Assembly: GCA_040290295.1 (NCBI GenBank)
Contig: PSMW01000050.1
Coordinates: forward strand, 1-7,202
Direction of reading: 5' to 3'
DNA from: CAADGV01 sp040290295
GTDB lineage: Bacteria > Bacteroidota > Ignavibacteria > UBA10030 > UBA6906
DNA: 7,202 nt
In this document: positions 1-6,078 of the stretch, one piece after another
Numbering within the stretch: position 1 is the stretch's first letter
How the letters are laid out: every line of letters starts with the position of its first letter
Translations under genes and position numbers: made by a program
Notes under the pieces: model-generated
Told to the model about the DNA's origin: nothing
Database searches by the model: none
Seen by the model: the letters and a program-made list of their open reading frames with translations, nothing else

Positions 1-192
1 CAGCAGTCGAACACACGACGCATGATCTTTTCGATCGAGGAGTTGATCGCATACATCTCTTCGATCTTTACGATTGAACCCGGAGATTTGATTTTTACCG
101 GTACTCCTGAAGGAGTCGGACAAGTAATTTCAGGCGACCGGCTCGAAGCTGAACTCGAGTCCGTCGGTACACTGCAGGTCAGCGTACGATAA
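1..192 (+). CDS. Fumarylacetoacetate hydrolase (FAH) family protein, C-terminal part
   Basis: The window opens inside this gene; 63 codons are readable before TAA at 190-192. The translation contains NTRRMIFSIEELIAYIS, then EPGDLIFTGTPEGVG, then a GD-x-LEAELESVGTL ending. These blocks are the conserved C-terminal core of the FAH fold, in which the TGTPEGVG loop lies near the metal and substrate pocket. Family members are Mg- or Mn-dependent enzymes acting on C-C or C-O bonds of beta-diketo or 2-oxo acids: fumarylacetoacetate and acylpyruvate hydrolases, oxaloacetate decarboxylases, and 2-hydroxyhepta-2,4-diene-1,7-dioate isomerases. The substrate cannot be told from this fragment, and the metal ligands, which lie further upstream, are not visible. 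The next gene begins 31 nt downstream with no terminator between them, so the two may share a transcript. Family call firm, specific reaction unknown. Confidence 0.9.
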   Translation, partial: QQSNTRRMIFSIEELIAYISSIFTIEPGDLIFTGTPEGVGQVISGDRLEAELESVGTLQVSVR

Positions 193-223
193 TTCCCCTC
201 ACCATTCGTCACGAGACGGCATT

Positions 224-1045
224 ATGGCACACACCATCGCAATCGCAATCCCGAAGGGCGGCGTCGGGAAGACAACTACTGCAATCAACCTTGCCGCGAG
301 TCTCGCTTTGTGCGATCACCGAACGCTTTTGATCGATTTGGATACCTCCGGCGCAGCAGGTCTCGGTTTAGGGTTCACCGAGGCGAACACACGTGCCGGT
401 GTATTCGAAGTGTTCAACTTCATTGCAGGACTGAACCACACGGTTCACAAAACAGAAATACCCCATCTGCATGTTGTACCGGCAAATGTTCACACGCTCT
501 TACGCGAAGAGCGCATCATGAAACTGGCTGACAACAGGCTTATCCTCAAGAACGCTTTGCACGCCATCGACAAGGAGTTCGACTTCGTTATTCTCGATTG
601 CCCTCCCTTCTTGCGCGGCTTGACGACCAATGCTGTGACCGCTGCCGATTCGGTCATCATCCCCGTCAAGCCCGGGCATTTCGCACTCGATGCTGTGGAT
701 AAGTTTTTCAAGTACATCGATTGGGTGCGGGAAGTCGCGAACAAGCTCATTCAAATCGAAGGCATACTCATCACGATGCACGAACCGAATTCGAAAGTCA
801 CCGACATCACCATGCACGAATTGCACGCAAAGTATCGCAAGCATGTGTTCGAGACGGTCATCCCGCGCAGCATGGCGCTCACCGAAGCGAGCTTCTACGG
901 AAAGCCGGCGTTGCTCTACGATATCAACTCCCGCGGCGCACAGGCATACCTCGAGCTTGCACGTGAAATCAGCGGACGGTTGACTGTTCAGCCCGTCACA
1001 CCGAAAAAGTCCGGCAACGTGGTACACATGAGTCAGCCTGCGTAA
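224..1045 (+). CDS. ParA/Soj-type ATPase (orphan, no ParB alongside)
   Basis: This is a 273-residue deviant-Walker ATPase of the ParA/MinD superfamily. The Walker A motif KGGVGKTT spans residues 11-18, with the signature lysine K11 and P-loop lysine K16. The switch I/A' region is DLDTSGAAGLGLGF (from D38), and Walker B is FVILDCPP (121-128, D125). The following LTTNAVTAADSVIIPVKPG block is typical of ParA. Such proteins dimerise on ATP, bind DNA non-specifically and position plasmids, chromosomes or protein cargos. There is no N-terminal helix-turn-helix, so it resembles the small chromosomal Soj type. No parB and no parS-like 16-mer is present in the window, so the cargo is unknown. The A' motif reads DTSG where most ParA proteins have DPQG or DPSG. 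The ATG at 224 begins directly with the beta-strand preceding the P-loop; the upstream ribosome-binding site (GAGACGG) is weak. The gene ends at a hairpin terminator. Confidence 0.88.
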   Translation: MAHTIAIAIPKGGVGKTTTAINLAASLALCDHRTLLIDLDTSGAAGLGLGFTEANTRAGVFEVFNFIAGLNHTVHKTEIPHLHVVPANVHTLLREERIMKLADNRLILKNALHAIDKEFDFVILDCPPFLRGLTTNAVTAADSVIIPVKPGHFALDAVDKFFKYIDWVREVANKLIQIEGILITMHEPNSKVTDITMHELHAKYRKHVFETVIPRSMALTEASFYGKPALLYDINSRGAQAYLELAREISGRLTVQPVTPKKSGNVVHMSQPA

Positions 1046-1051
1046 GCGATG

Positions 1052-1074
1052 GAGCGCCGACTCATTCGGCGCTC
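1052..1074 (+). terminator. Probable intrinsic terminator after the ParA gene
   Basis: A perfect 9-bp inverted repeat, GAGCGCCGA / TCGGCGCTC, encloses a 5-nt loop (CTCAT) and begins 7 bases after the ParA stop codon. The stem is GC-rich. The trailing sequence TCTTCGTT is pyrimidine-rich but not a clean T run, so termination may be partial or factor-assisted. It separates the FAH-ParA unit from valS. Confidence 0.65.
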
Positions 1075-1117
1075 TCTTCGTTGCCATTCCTTCTTCGTTC
1101 CTCCTCCCTTCAACGCG

Positions 1118-1146
1118 TTGATTCTCACACAGTGAAGGCGTACATT
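1118..1146 (+). promoter_or_regulatory. Candidate sigma70-like promoter for valS
   Basis: TTGATT at 1118-1123 and TACATT at 1141-1146 each match four of six consensus positions and are exactly 17 nt apart. They lie between the ParA terminator and the valS start, where a promoter is expected. Transcription would start near 1153 and give a leader of about 75 nt. This is pattern matching only. Promoter consensus differs in parts of the Bacteroidota group, and no better candidate was seen in this gap. Confidence 0.35.
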
Positions 1147-1152
1147 GAGGAC

Positions 1153-1183
1153 GGTTTCGACACGATGTGCCCATCGTCGAACC
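1153..1183 (+). promoter_or_regulatory. Stem-loop in the valS 5' leader
   Basis: GGT-(T)-TCGA-(CA)-CGATG, loop TGCC, then CATCG-TCGA-ACC: 12 base pairs with one- and two-base bulges on the 5' arm. No T run follows, so it is not an obvious terminator. If the candidate promoter just upstream is real, the hairpin would form at the very 5' end of the valS message, where it could stabilise the mRNA or mediate leader regulation. It has no T-box features (no specifier loop or antiterminator bulge), and the loop does not carry a valine anticodon. The pairing is seen directly; a function is inferred. Confidence 0.35.
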
Positions 1184-1219
1184 TCCCAAACACTCATCGA
1201 TTTGCATCAAAGATTGTGT

Positions 1220-1223
1220 GGAG
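1220..1223 (+). promoter_or_regulatory. Ribosome-binding site supporting the TTG start of valS
   Basis: GGAG lies 6 nt before the TTG at 1230. No ATG precedes the conserved region: the first in-frame ATG is residue 57, inside the HIGH-type motif. The site therefore decides in favour of the TTG start. Confidence 0.6.
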
Positions 1224-1229
1224 TAGAAG

Positions 1230-3950
1230 TTGGCAGAACCACAAGTAACCTTAGCAAAAGTCTATTCACCCCAAGAGGTCGAACGCAAGTGGTATCAATA
1301 TTGGGAAAGCCGCGGACTATTTCATGCTCGCGTCGATCCCACTAAGAAGCCCTACACCATCGTCATCCCCCCACCCAACATCACCGGCGTGCTGCACATG
1401 GGGCACATCCTGAACAATTCGTTGCAGGATGCCTTCATCCGGTACAAGCGCATGAAGGGATACGAGGCATGCTGGATTCCCGGCACCGACCATGCAGGCA
1501 TCGCAACGCAAAACGTCGTCGAGAAGGCGCTGATGAAAGAAGGCAAGACGCGCCATGATCTCGGTCGCGACAAATTCATCGAGCGGGTGTGGGAGTGGAA
1601 GAAGCAGTACGGCGGCGTCATCATCAAACAGTTGCGAACGTTAGGCTGCTCGTGCGATTGGGAGCGCGAACGCTTCACCATGGATGAGAGTCTCTCCAAC
1701 GCGGTGAAGGAAGTCTTCGTCCGCATGTTCGACGACGGCTTGATCTATCGCGGCAAGTACATCGTGAATTGGTGCCCGAAAGATCACACCGCCATTAGCG
1801 ACGACGAAGTGAACTACACTCTCCAAGAAGGGAAACTCTACTACATTGCCTATCCCATCGCCGGATCGTCGGAGGTTGCTGTGGTGGCAACCACACGCCC
1901 CGAAACGATGTTCGGCGACGTCGCCGTTGCCGTCAACCCGAGCGACGAACGCTACCAACACCTCATCGGCAAGACGGTCACACTGCCGCTTGCGATGAAG
2001 CCGATCCCCATCATTGCCGACGAGTATGTGGATCAAGCGTTCGGTACGGGCATGGTGAAGATTACACCCGCGCACGACCCGAACGATTTCTGGATCGGGC
2101 AACGGCACAACCTCCCGCAGGTGAACGTCATGGACGTGTCGGCACGCATGAACGAGAACGTACCGCCGCCGTACCAAGGACTCGACCGCTATGAAGCACG
2201 CAAAGGTGCGCTTGCCGATCTCGAAACACAAGGCTTGCTCGTCAAGGTCGAAGACCATACGAACAACATCGGCAGATGCTACCGCTGCGACACCGTGATC
2301 GAACCGTATCTCTCCGACCAATGGTTCGTCCGCATGAAGCCGCTCGCCGAGCCGGCATTGAACGTTGTGCTCGACGGGACGATCACATTCTACCCCGACC
2401 GTTGGGTGAAGGTGTACGAACACTGGATGAGGAATGTACGCGATTGGTGCATCTCCCGACAGCTCTGGTGGGGGCATCGCATTCCGGTGTACTATGCCGC
2501 CGACGGCAGGTTCACCGCTGCCCGCTCCGAAGACGAAGCGCGCACCAAACTCGGCTTGCAACCATCCGATCCGCTCCGCCAAGATGAGGATGTGTTGGAC
2601 ACGTGGTTCTCATCGTGGTTGTGGCCCTTCTCGGTACACGACTGGCCGCAGCACGAGAAACTCGGCAAGGCGGCAGACCTCGCGTACTTCTATCCCACCG
2701 ATACGCTGGTCACCGCGCCGGAGATCATCTTCTTTTGGGTTGCGCGTATGATCATGGCGGGATTGCGTTTCGCTCCGAGCTTCACCCACACGGACGATCC
2801 GCACAAGAATATTCCGTTCCGCGACGTGTACTTCACCAGCATCGTGCGCGATGCAAGAGGGCGCAAGATGTCCAAGTCGCTCGGCAACTCCCCCGAACCG
2901 CTCGACCTCATCGCCGAGTACGGCGCCGATGCCGTACGCTTCACCATTCTCTACCTCGCGCCGCTGGGGCAGGATATCATCTACGCGAAAGAAAAAAATG
3001 AGATCGGTCGGAATTTTGCCAACAAGATTTGGAACGCGGGCCGCTTCCTGTTGATGAATCGTGATCAGATCGGCGAGGCGGAGAAGAGAGGCGAGTTCAA
3101 CACTGACCACCTCGATCTTGCCGACCGATGGATTCTCTCGCGCTTCCATTCGACGGCACTCGACGTGGATCGGGCAATGCAGACGTACGAAATCAACAAA
3201 GTCACGAAAGTGCTGTACGATTTCATCTGGCATGACTACTGCGATTGGTACGTCGAGATGATCAAGTCGCGGCTGTACGGCGACGAACCCTTGGAGGTGA
3301 AGCGCGCTGTCGTCGCCCGTGCACTCGACATCTTCGATGCCTCGTTGCGTTTGCTGCACCCCATCATGCCCTTCATTACCGAAGAACTGTGGCAGCACAT
3401 CCGCCCGCGGCAACCCGGCGCATCCATCATGCGCGCCGAAATGGCGGAACCGGACCCATCCTTCATCACCAAGCAAGTGGAGGACGAGATGACGTTCGTG
3501 CAGAACGTGATCGAATCGGTCCGCACCATTCGAGGAGAGATGTCCATCTCACCATCGAAAGAAATCTCGCTCATCATGAAGCTGAGTGATGGGAGGGAAA
3601 GCGAGAGCATTCGCAAGTATAACGGTTACCTTCAGCGCCTCGCGAAAGTGCGCTCGCTTTCGTTCATCACGGGCCAATCCCGACCGAAGAGGGCGGCGAC
3701 GGCTGTCGTCCAAGGCGAGGAATTGTTCGTGCCGCTGGAAGGATTGATCGACATCGAAGTCGAGAAAGCACGATTGCACAAAGAAATCGATCGCGTAGCC
3801 GGATTGCTGAAGAGCGTTCAAGCCAAACTCGCGAATCCGCAGTTCGTCGACAAAGCGCCGAAGGATGTTGTGGAGAAGGAGCGGGAGAAACTCCAAACAT
3901 TCACACAAACCCTCGAGAAACTCCAGCGCAATTACGCAGCATTGGCGTAA
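1230..3950 (+). CDS. valS: Valine--tRNA ligase (valyl-tRNA synthetase)
   Basis: This is a 906-residue, full-length class I aminoacyl-tRNA synthetase that charges tRNA-Val with valine in the cytoplasm. Landmarks in order: PPPNITGVLHMGH (47-59, HIGH motif as HMGH 56-59); CWIPGTDHAGIATQ (81-94); NWCPKDHTAISDDEV (180-194); the editing (CP1) domain with TTRPETMFGD (221-230) and FGTGMVKITPAHDPNDF (271-287), which clears mischarged threonine; a CYRC pair (350-353); DWCISRQLWWGHRIP (405-419); DVLDTWFSSWLWPF (454-467); and KMSKS (546-550). An anticodon-binding domain follows. The C-terminal 65 or so residues, rich in Lys and Glu (VEKARLHKEIDRVAGLL onward), form the coiled-coil arm typical of bacterial ValRS. 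Length is slightly below the E. coli enzyme (951). Translation starts at TTG with GGAG 6 nt upstream. The gene appears monocistronic and converges on the next gene. All catalytic motifs are intact. Confidence 0.98.
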   Translation: MAEPQVTLAKVYSPQEVERKWYQYWESRGLFHARVDPTKKPYTIVIPPPNITGVLHMGHILNNSLQDAFIRYKRMKGYEACWIPGTDHAGIATQNVVEKALMKEGKTRHDLGRDKFIERVWEWKKQYGGVIIKQLRTLGCSCDWERERFTMDESLSNAVKEVFVRMFDDGLIYRGKYIVNWCPKDHTAISDDEVNYTLQEGKLYYIAYPIAGSSEVAVVATTRPETMFGDVAVAVNPSDERYQHLIGKTVTLPLAMKPIPIIADEYVDQAFGTGMVKITPAHDPNDFWIGQRHNLPQVNVMDVSARMNENVPPPYQGLDRYEARKGALADLETQGLLVKVEDHTNNIGRCYRCDTVIEPYLSDQWFVRMKPLAEPALNVVLDGTITFYPDRWVKVYEHWMRNVRDWCISRQLWWGHRIPVYYAADGRFTAARSEDEARTKLGLQPSDPLRQDEDVLDTWFSSWLWPFSVHDWPQHEKLGKAADLAYFYPTDTLVTAPEIIFFWVARMIMAGLRFAPSFTHTDDPHKNIPFRDVYFTSIVRDARGRKMSKSLGNSPEPLDLIAEYGADAVRFTILYLAPLGQDIIYAKEKNEIGRNFANKIWNAGRFLLMNRDQIGEAEKRGEFNTDHLDLADRWILSRFHSTALDVDRAMQTYEINKVTKVLYDFIWHDYCDWYVEMIKSRLYGDEPLEVKRAVVARALDIFDASLRLLHPIMPFITEELWQHIRPRQPGASIMRAEMAEPDPSFITKQVEDEMTFVQNVIESVRTIRGEMSISPSKEISLIMKLSDGRESESIRKYNGYLQRLAKVRSLSFITGQSRPKRAATAVVQGEELFVPLEGLIDIEVEKARLHKEIDRVAGLLKSVQAKLANPQFVDKAPKDVVEKEREKLQTFTQTLEKLQRNYAALA

Positions 3951-3957
3951 CGCTGGA
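3922..3957. terminator. Hairpin over the valS stop codon between convergent genes
   Basis: On the plus strand TCCAGCG-(CAA)-TTACGC, loop AGCATTG, then GCGTAA-CGCTGGA: 13 base pairs with one 3-nt bulge. The second inner arm contains the valS TAA. Downstream on the plus strand is AAAACC, with no T run. On the minus strand the hairpin is followed by GTTTCTC, so it suits the minus-strand repeat-protein gene (stop at 3986-3988) somewhat better. It may serve both convergent transcripts. The pairing is seen; termination is inferred. Confidence 0.45.
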
Positions 3958-3985
3958 AAACCTTCGAGCACGTCGTGTGCGAGAG

Positions 3986-4912
3986 CTACTGCGTTACCAC
4001 CGCAGTTCGTATCCTGATATCACCACCGGATGTGCGAGCGAAAAGTGTTTCGCCGCCACCGTTTACCGTACCCCGGAGGCGGCTGTGGTTGAGTTCCCCC
4101 ATCGTGCTGATGGGAAGCTCGCACGTTATTTCTCCCCCGCTCGTTTCAGCGTCGATCGTTGCCGCCAGATCGCGCGGCACGACGATGTCGATATCGCCGC
4201 CCGAAGTTTCGACATGGATACCCGTGTATGCTTGCGGTACCTGCACCGTAACGTCACCACCCGAAGTTGAAGCCCTCACGGGTCCTTCGATCGCTCGCAG
4301 ACGTATGTCGCCGCCCGAGGTATTCAGCTCCACATCACCCTTGAGGTCGTTCACGTGGATGTCACCACCGGAGGTCTCCAGACGTATCGAACCATCGAGA
4401 TGGTTGGCGGTGATGGCTCCGCCCGAAGTTTGCAACGCAACCTATCCGCTCACACTGCTAAGCCTAAGATCGCCTCCGGAGGTCTCACCGCTCATCGATC
4501 CCTTCACATTACGGAGAACGATGTCGCCGCCCGCCGTGTTCGTTGTGATGGAAAAGTTCTTCGGCACCTTCACGGAAAATGTCACGTTCAGATCGTCGCC
4601 TCCAAACATCCACCAGCGCCGTGTTCGAAGCGACCTGCCGACAATCTCGATGTGTTGTCCGTTTTGGCTTGCGGTGATTGTGAACTCGTCAATATCGCGC
4701 TGGCGACCTTTCACGAACGCATGAACGGACACGTCGTTCAATCCTTCGACACCCACGATCTCGATCGAACCGCAATCGGTCTCCACGCGCAGCGATCCTC
4801 CCGCTCCCACCGAGAAGGTCTTGTCGAACGTCCTCTCGCCGCTTTGCACTGCCGTAACGCAGACGACGAGAATCGAGAGAACAACGATGACACTTTTGAG
4901 GATTCGAGACAT
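3986..4912 (-). pseudogene. Secreted DUF4097-type repeat protein, broken by one in-frame TAG
   Basis: Reading leftwards from ATG 4912, the frame gives 156 residues, meets TAG at 4442-4444, and continues in the same frame for 151 codons to a second TAG at 3986-3988. Intact, the protein would have 308 residues. Residues 1-24 are a signal peptide (basic SRILK, then a hydrophobic VIVVLSILVVCVTAV core). An Ig/adhesin-like strand region follows (FDKTFSVGAGGSLRVETDCG). From residue 126 a run of TSGGDI-containing units resembles the DUF4097 'putative adhesin' family, which is expected to form stacked beta turns; its biochemical role is not established. A GAGG site 5 nt before 4912 fixes the start. 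The internal TAG sits at repeat position 14, where the flanking units read TCG (Ser). As written, only the signal peptide and about one and a half repeats would be made. A TTG four codons past the stop could restart translation, but without a signal peptide. A sequencing error is an alternative. Confidence 0.75.
3989..4537 (-). repeat. Degenerate 54-bp tandem coding repeat (18-residue TSGGDI units)
   Basis: Within the repeat-protein gene, (T)-S/A-G-G-D/A-I/L recurs at exact 54-bp steps on the minus strand: units begin at 4537, 4483, 4429, 4375, 4321 and 4267 (18 residues each for the first five). The next two units are 20 and 21 residues (beginning 4267 and 4207). Less regular units and a final TSGGDIRIRTAVVTQ complete the gene. 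Each 18-residue unit follows TSGGDIxLxxxxGxVxLx. On the plus strand the same signal shows as recurrent TCRCCRCCCGAAGT-like words. The regular period implies a beta-solenoid or stacked-sheet fold. Confidence 0.8.
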
Positions 4913-4917
4913 AGCAA

Positions 4918-4921
4918 CCTC
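4918..4921 (-). promoter_or_regulatory. Ribosome-binding site for the repeat-protein gene
   Basis: On the minus strand GAGG lies 5 nt (TTGCT) upstream of the ATG at 4912. That ATG directly opens a good signal peptide (MSRILKSVIVVLS). This selects it over a longer reading frame reaching 5020, whose extra 36 residues look non-coding. Confidence 0.6.
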
Positions 4922-5027
4922 ATACTTGTTGTTGTGGACGAAGGAGATACTGCCCACGTGGTTAGACGCACGGAGCAATGCTTTGTTGCAAGCAGAGATG
5001 AAAACAACCGAGCTTTGCATTTCCTAT

Positions 5028-5037
5028 CCCAATTGGG
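5028..5037. promoter_or_regulatory. Palindrome CCCAATTGGG in the divergent intergenic region
   Basis: A perfect 10-bp palindrome lies in the 191-nt gap between the divergent repeat-protein gene (start 4912, minus) and the M28 gene (start 5104, plus). On the minus strand a TTGAAA (-35-like) lies just upstream of it, but I could not find a convincing -10 on either strand. A second, shorter palindrome (CCACGTGG) lies at 4954-4961. It could be an operator shared by divergent promoters, or chance. Confidence 0.25.
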
Positions 5038-5103
5038 TACTTTCAAGTGGTCGTTTCGTCATTCACACGTTAGAGAGAAGGCACAATTCACGATTCGTTC
5101 TTG

Positions 5104-6069
5104 ATGCGGTTCTTCCTGCTCGTCCTGCTCACGGTCGTTTCATTCCAGTGCGTGAACGACAAACCGAAACTGACGCGATCTTCTTCATCAGCACCAGCTC
5201 AACCTGTGGCGACAACACCTCCTCCCGCCTTCAACGGAACGAGAGCCTTCGAGTATCTTGTTAAGCAGACGTCGTTCGGTCCGCGTAACCCGAACTCCCC
5301 CGGTCATCGCGCCTGCCTCGACTATCTTGCCGCGACGCTTCGGCAATACGCCGATGAAGTACAACTGCAGCCCTTCACTGCGCAGGGATACAACGAGGTC
5401 TTGGCGCTGACCAATATCATCGCTCGCTTCAATCCGCAAGCCACCAGTCGCATCCTGTTGTGTGCGCACTGGGATACGCGCCCTCGTGCCGACAACGACA
5501 CGAACGTACGGCGGCGCGACCAACCCATCCTCGGTGCGAACGATGGAGCCAGCGGTGTCGCCGTTTTGCTGGAGATCGCCTCGCTGCTCAAACAACACCC
5601 GCCTGCCATCGGTGTGGATATCGTGTTGTTCGACGGCGAAGATTATGGCAGCGAGGGGGATCTCGACAAGTATTTTCTCGGTGCACGATATTTCAGCTCG
5701 ACCAAACCGCCCGACTATAACCCTCGGTTCGGCATCTTGCTGGATTTGGTCGGCGATGCGTTTCTCGATCTGCCGAAAGAATATCACTCGGTGCAATACG
5801 CGCCGGACATTATCGATCTCGTGTGGAAGAAAGCCCGGGAGTTGGGTTACCCGCAATTTATCGATGCAGTCGGTGAAGCCGTGAACGACGACCACGTGCC
5901 GCTCAACCAAGCCGGCATCAAAACGATCAACATCATCGATTTCAACTATCCCGACCCAACGCATCGTTTCTGGCACTCCCACAACGACACGCCGGAACAC
6001 TGCAGCGCAGAAAGCTTGGAGGCAGTCGGCACCGTTGTCATGCACGTCATCTACACACAACAGCCGTAG
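5104..6069 (+). CDS. M28-family metallopeptidase / glutaminyl-peptide cyclotransferase-like protein, exported
   Basis: This 321-residue protein has an N-terminal export signal (MRFFLLVLLTVVSFQC), then a Ser/Pro/Thr-rich linker (about 25-42) and an M28 zinc-hydrolase domain. Candidate metal and catalytic residues, in order: AHWDTRP (H122, D124), LGANDGASGVAVLLEIA (D147), FDGEDYG (E179, D180), LLDLVGD (D214), NDDHVPLNQAG (D262/D263, H264) and RFWHSHNDTPEH (H291/H293). The GANDGASGV and WHSHNDTPE blocks resemble bacterial glutaminyl cyclases, which convert N-terminal Gln to pyroglutamate on exported proteins. The same fold also includes aminopeptidases, and sequence alone does not settle which reaction occurs. 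The cysteine at 16 could be lipidated, but SFQC is not a canonical lipobox. ATG 5104 is preferred over the adjacent TTG 5101; there is no good Shine-Dalgarno, the nearest purine run (GAGAGAAGG) being too distant. It is the first gene of an apparent operon, with prmA 9 nt downstream. Confidence 0.88.
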   Translation: MRFFLLVLLTVVSFQCVNDKPKLTRSSSSAPAQPVATTPPPAFNGTRAFEYLVKQTSFGPRNPNSPGHRACLDYLAATLRQYADEVQLQPFTAQGYNEVLALTNIIARFNPQATSRILLCAHWDTRPRADNDTNVRRRDQPILGANDGASGVAVLLEIASLLKQHPPAIGVDIVLFDGEDYGSEGDLDKYFLGARYFSSTKPPDYNPRFGILLDLVGDAFLDLPKEYHSVQYAPDIIDLVWKKARELGYPQFIDAVGEAVNDDHVPLNQAGIKTINIIDFNYPDPTHRFWHSHNDTPEHCSAESLEAVGTVVMHVIYTQQP

Positions 6070-6078
6070 GTATGTTCG

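Noticed and set aside
1046..1229. T-box riboswitch upstream of valS
   Set aside because: The gap is only 184 nt and already contains a terminator and a promoter-like element. No T-box sequence, specifier loop or terminator/antiterminator pair is visible.
1641..2582. Long minus-strand open frame (313 codons) opposite valS
   Set aside because: It lies entirely within a clear valS coding region in a GC-rich genome. Its translation is rich in His, Arg and Val with no domain pattern, as expected for an antisense shadow.
3965..3981. Second hairpin CGAGCAC-GTC-GTGTGCG between valS and the repeat gene
   Set aside because: It contains a mismatch, a G-T pair and a 3-nt loop with no T run. The larger hairpin at 3922-3957 is the better terminator candidate.
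4442..4444. Genome-wide TAG recoding (for example pyrrolysine or an alternative code)
   Set aside because: TAG ends the M28 gene at a natural family terminus, immediately before prmA, and also ends the repeat gene at 3986-3988. A single nonsense change at a TCG position is simpler.
3989..4537. The periodic repeats as a CRISPR array
   Set aside because: The 54-bp periodicity comes from coding repeats with no identical direct repeats or unique spacers, and the frame stays open apart from one stop.
4954..4961. CCACGTGG palindrome as an operator
   Set aside because: Eight-base palindromes are common by chance, and nothing nearby (promoter or second copy) supports it.
3975..5104. Plus-strand open frames (two of 249 codons) across the repeat-protein gene
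   Set aside because: Their translations are Ser/Pro- or Arg/His-rich low-complexity products of the 54-bp repeats on the opposite strand. The minus strand gives the signal peptide, the ribosome-binding site and the regular TSGGDI units.
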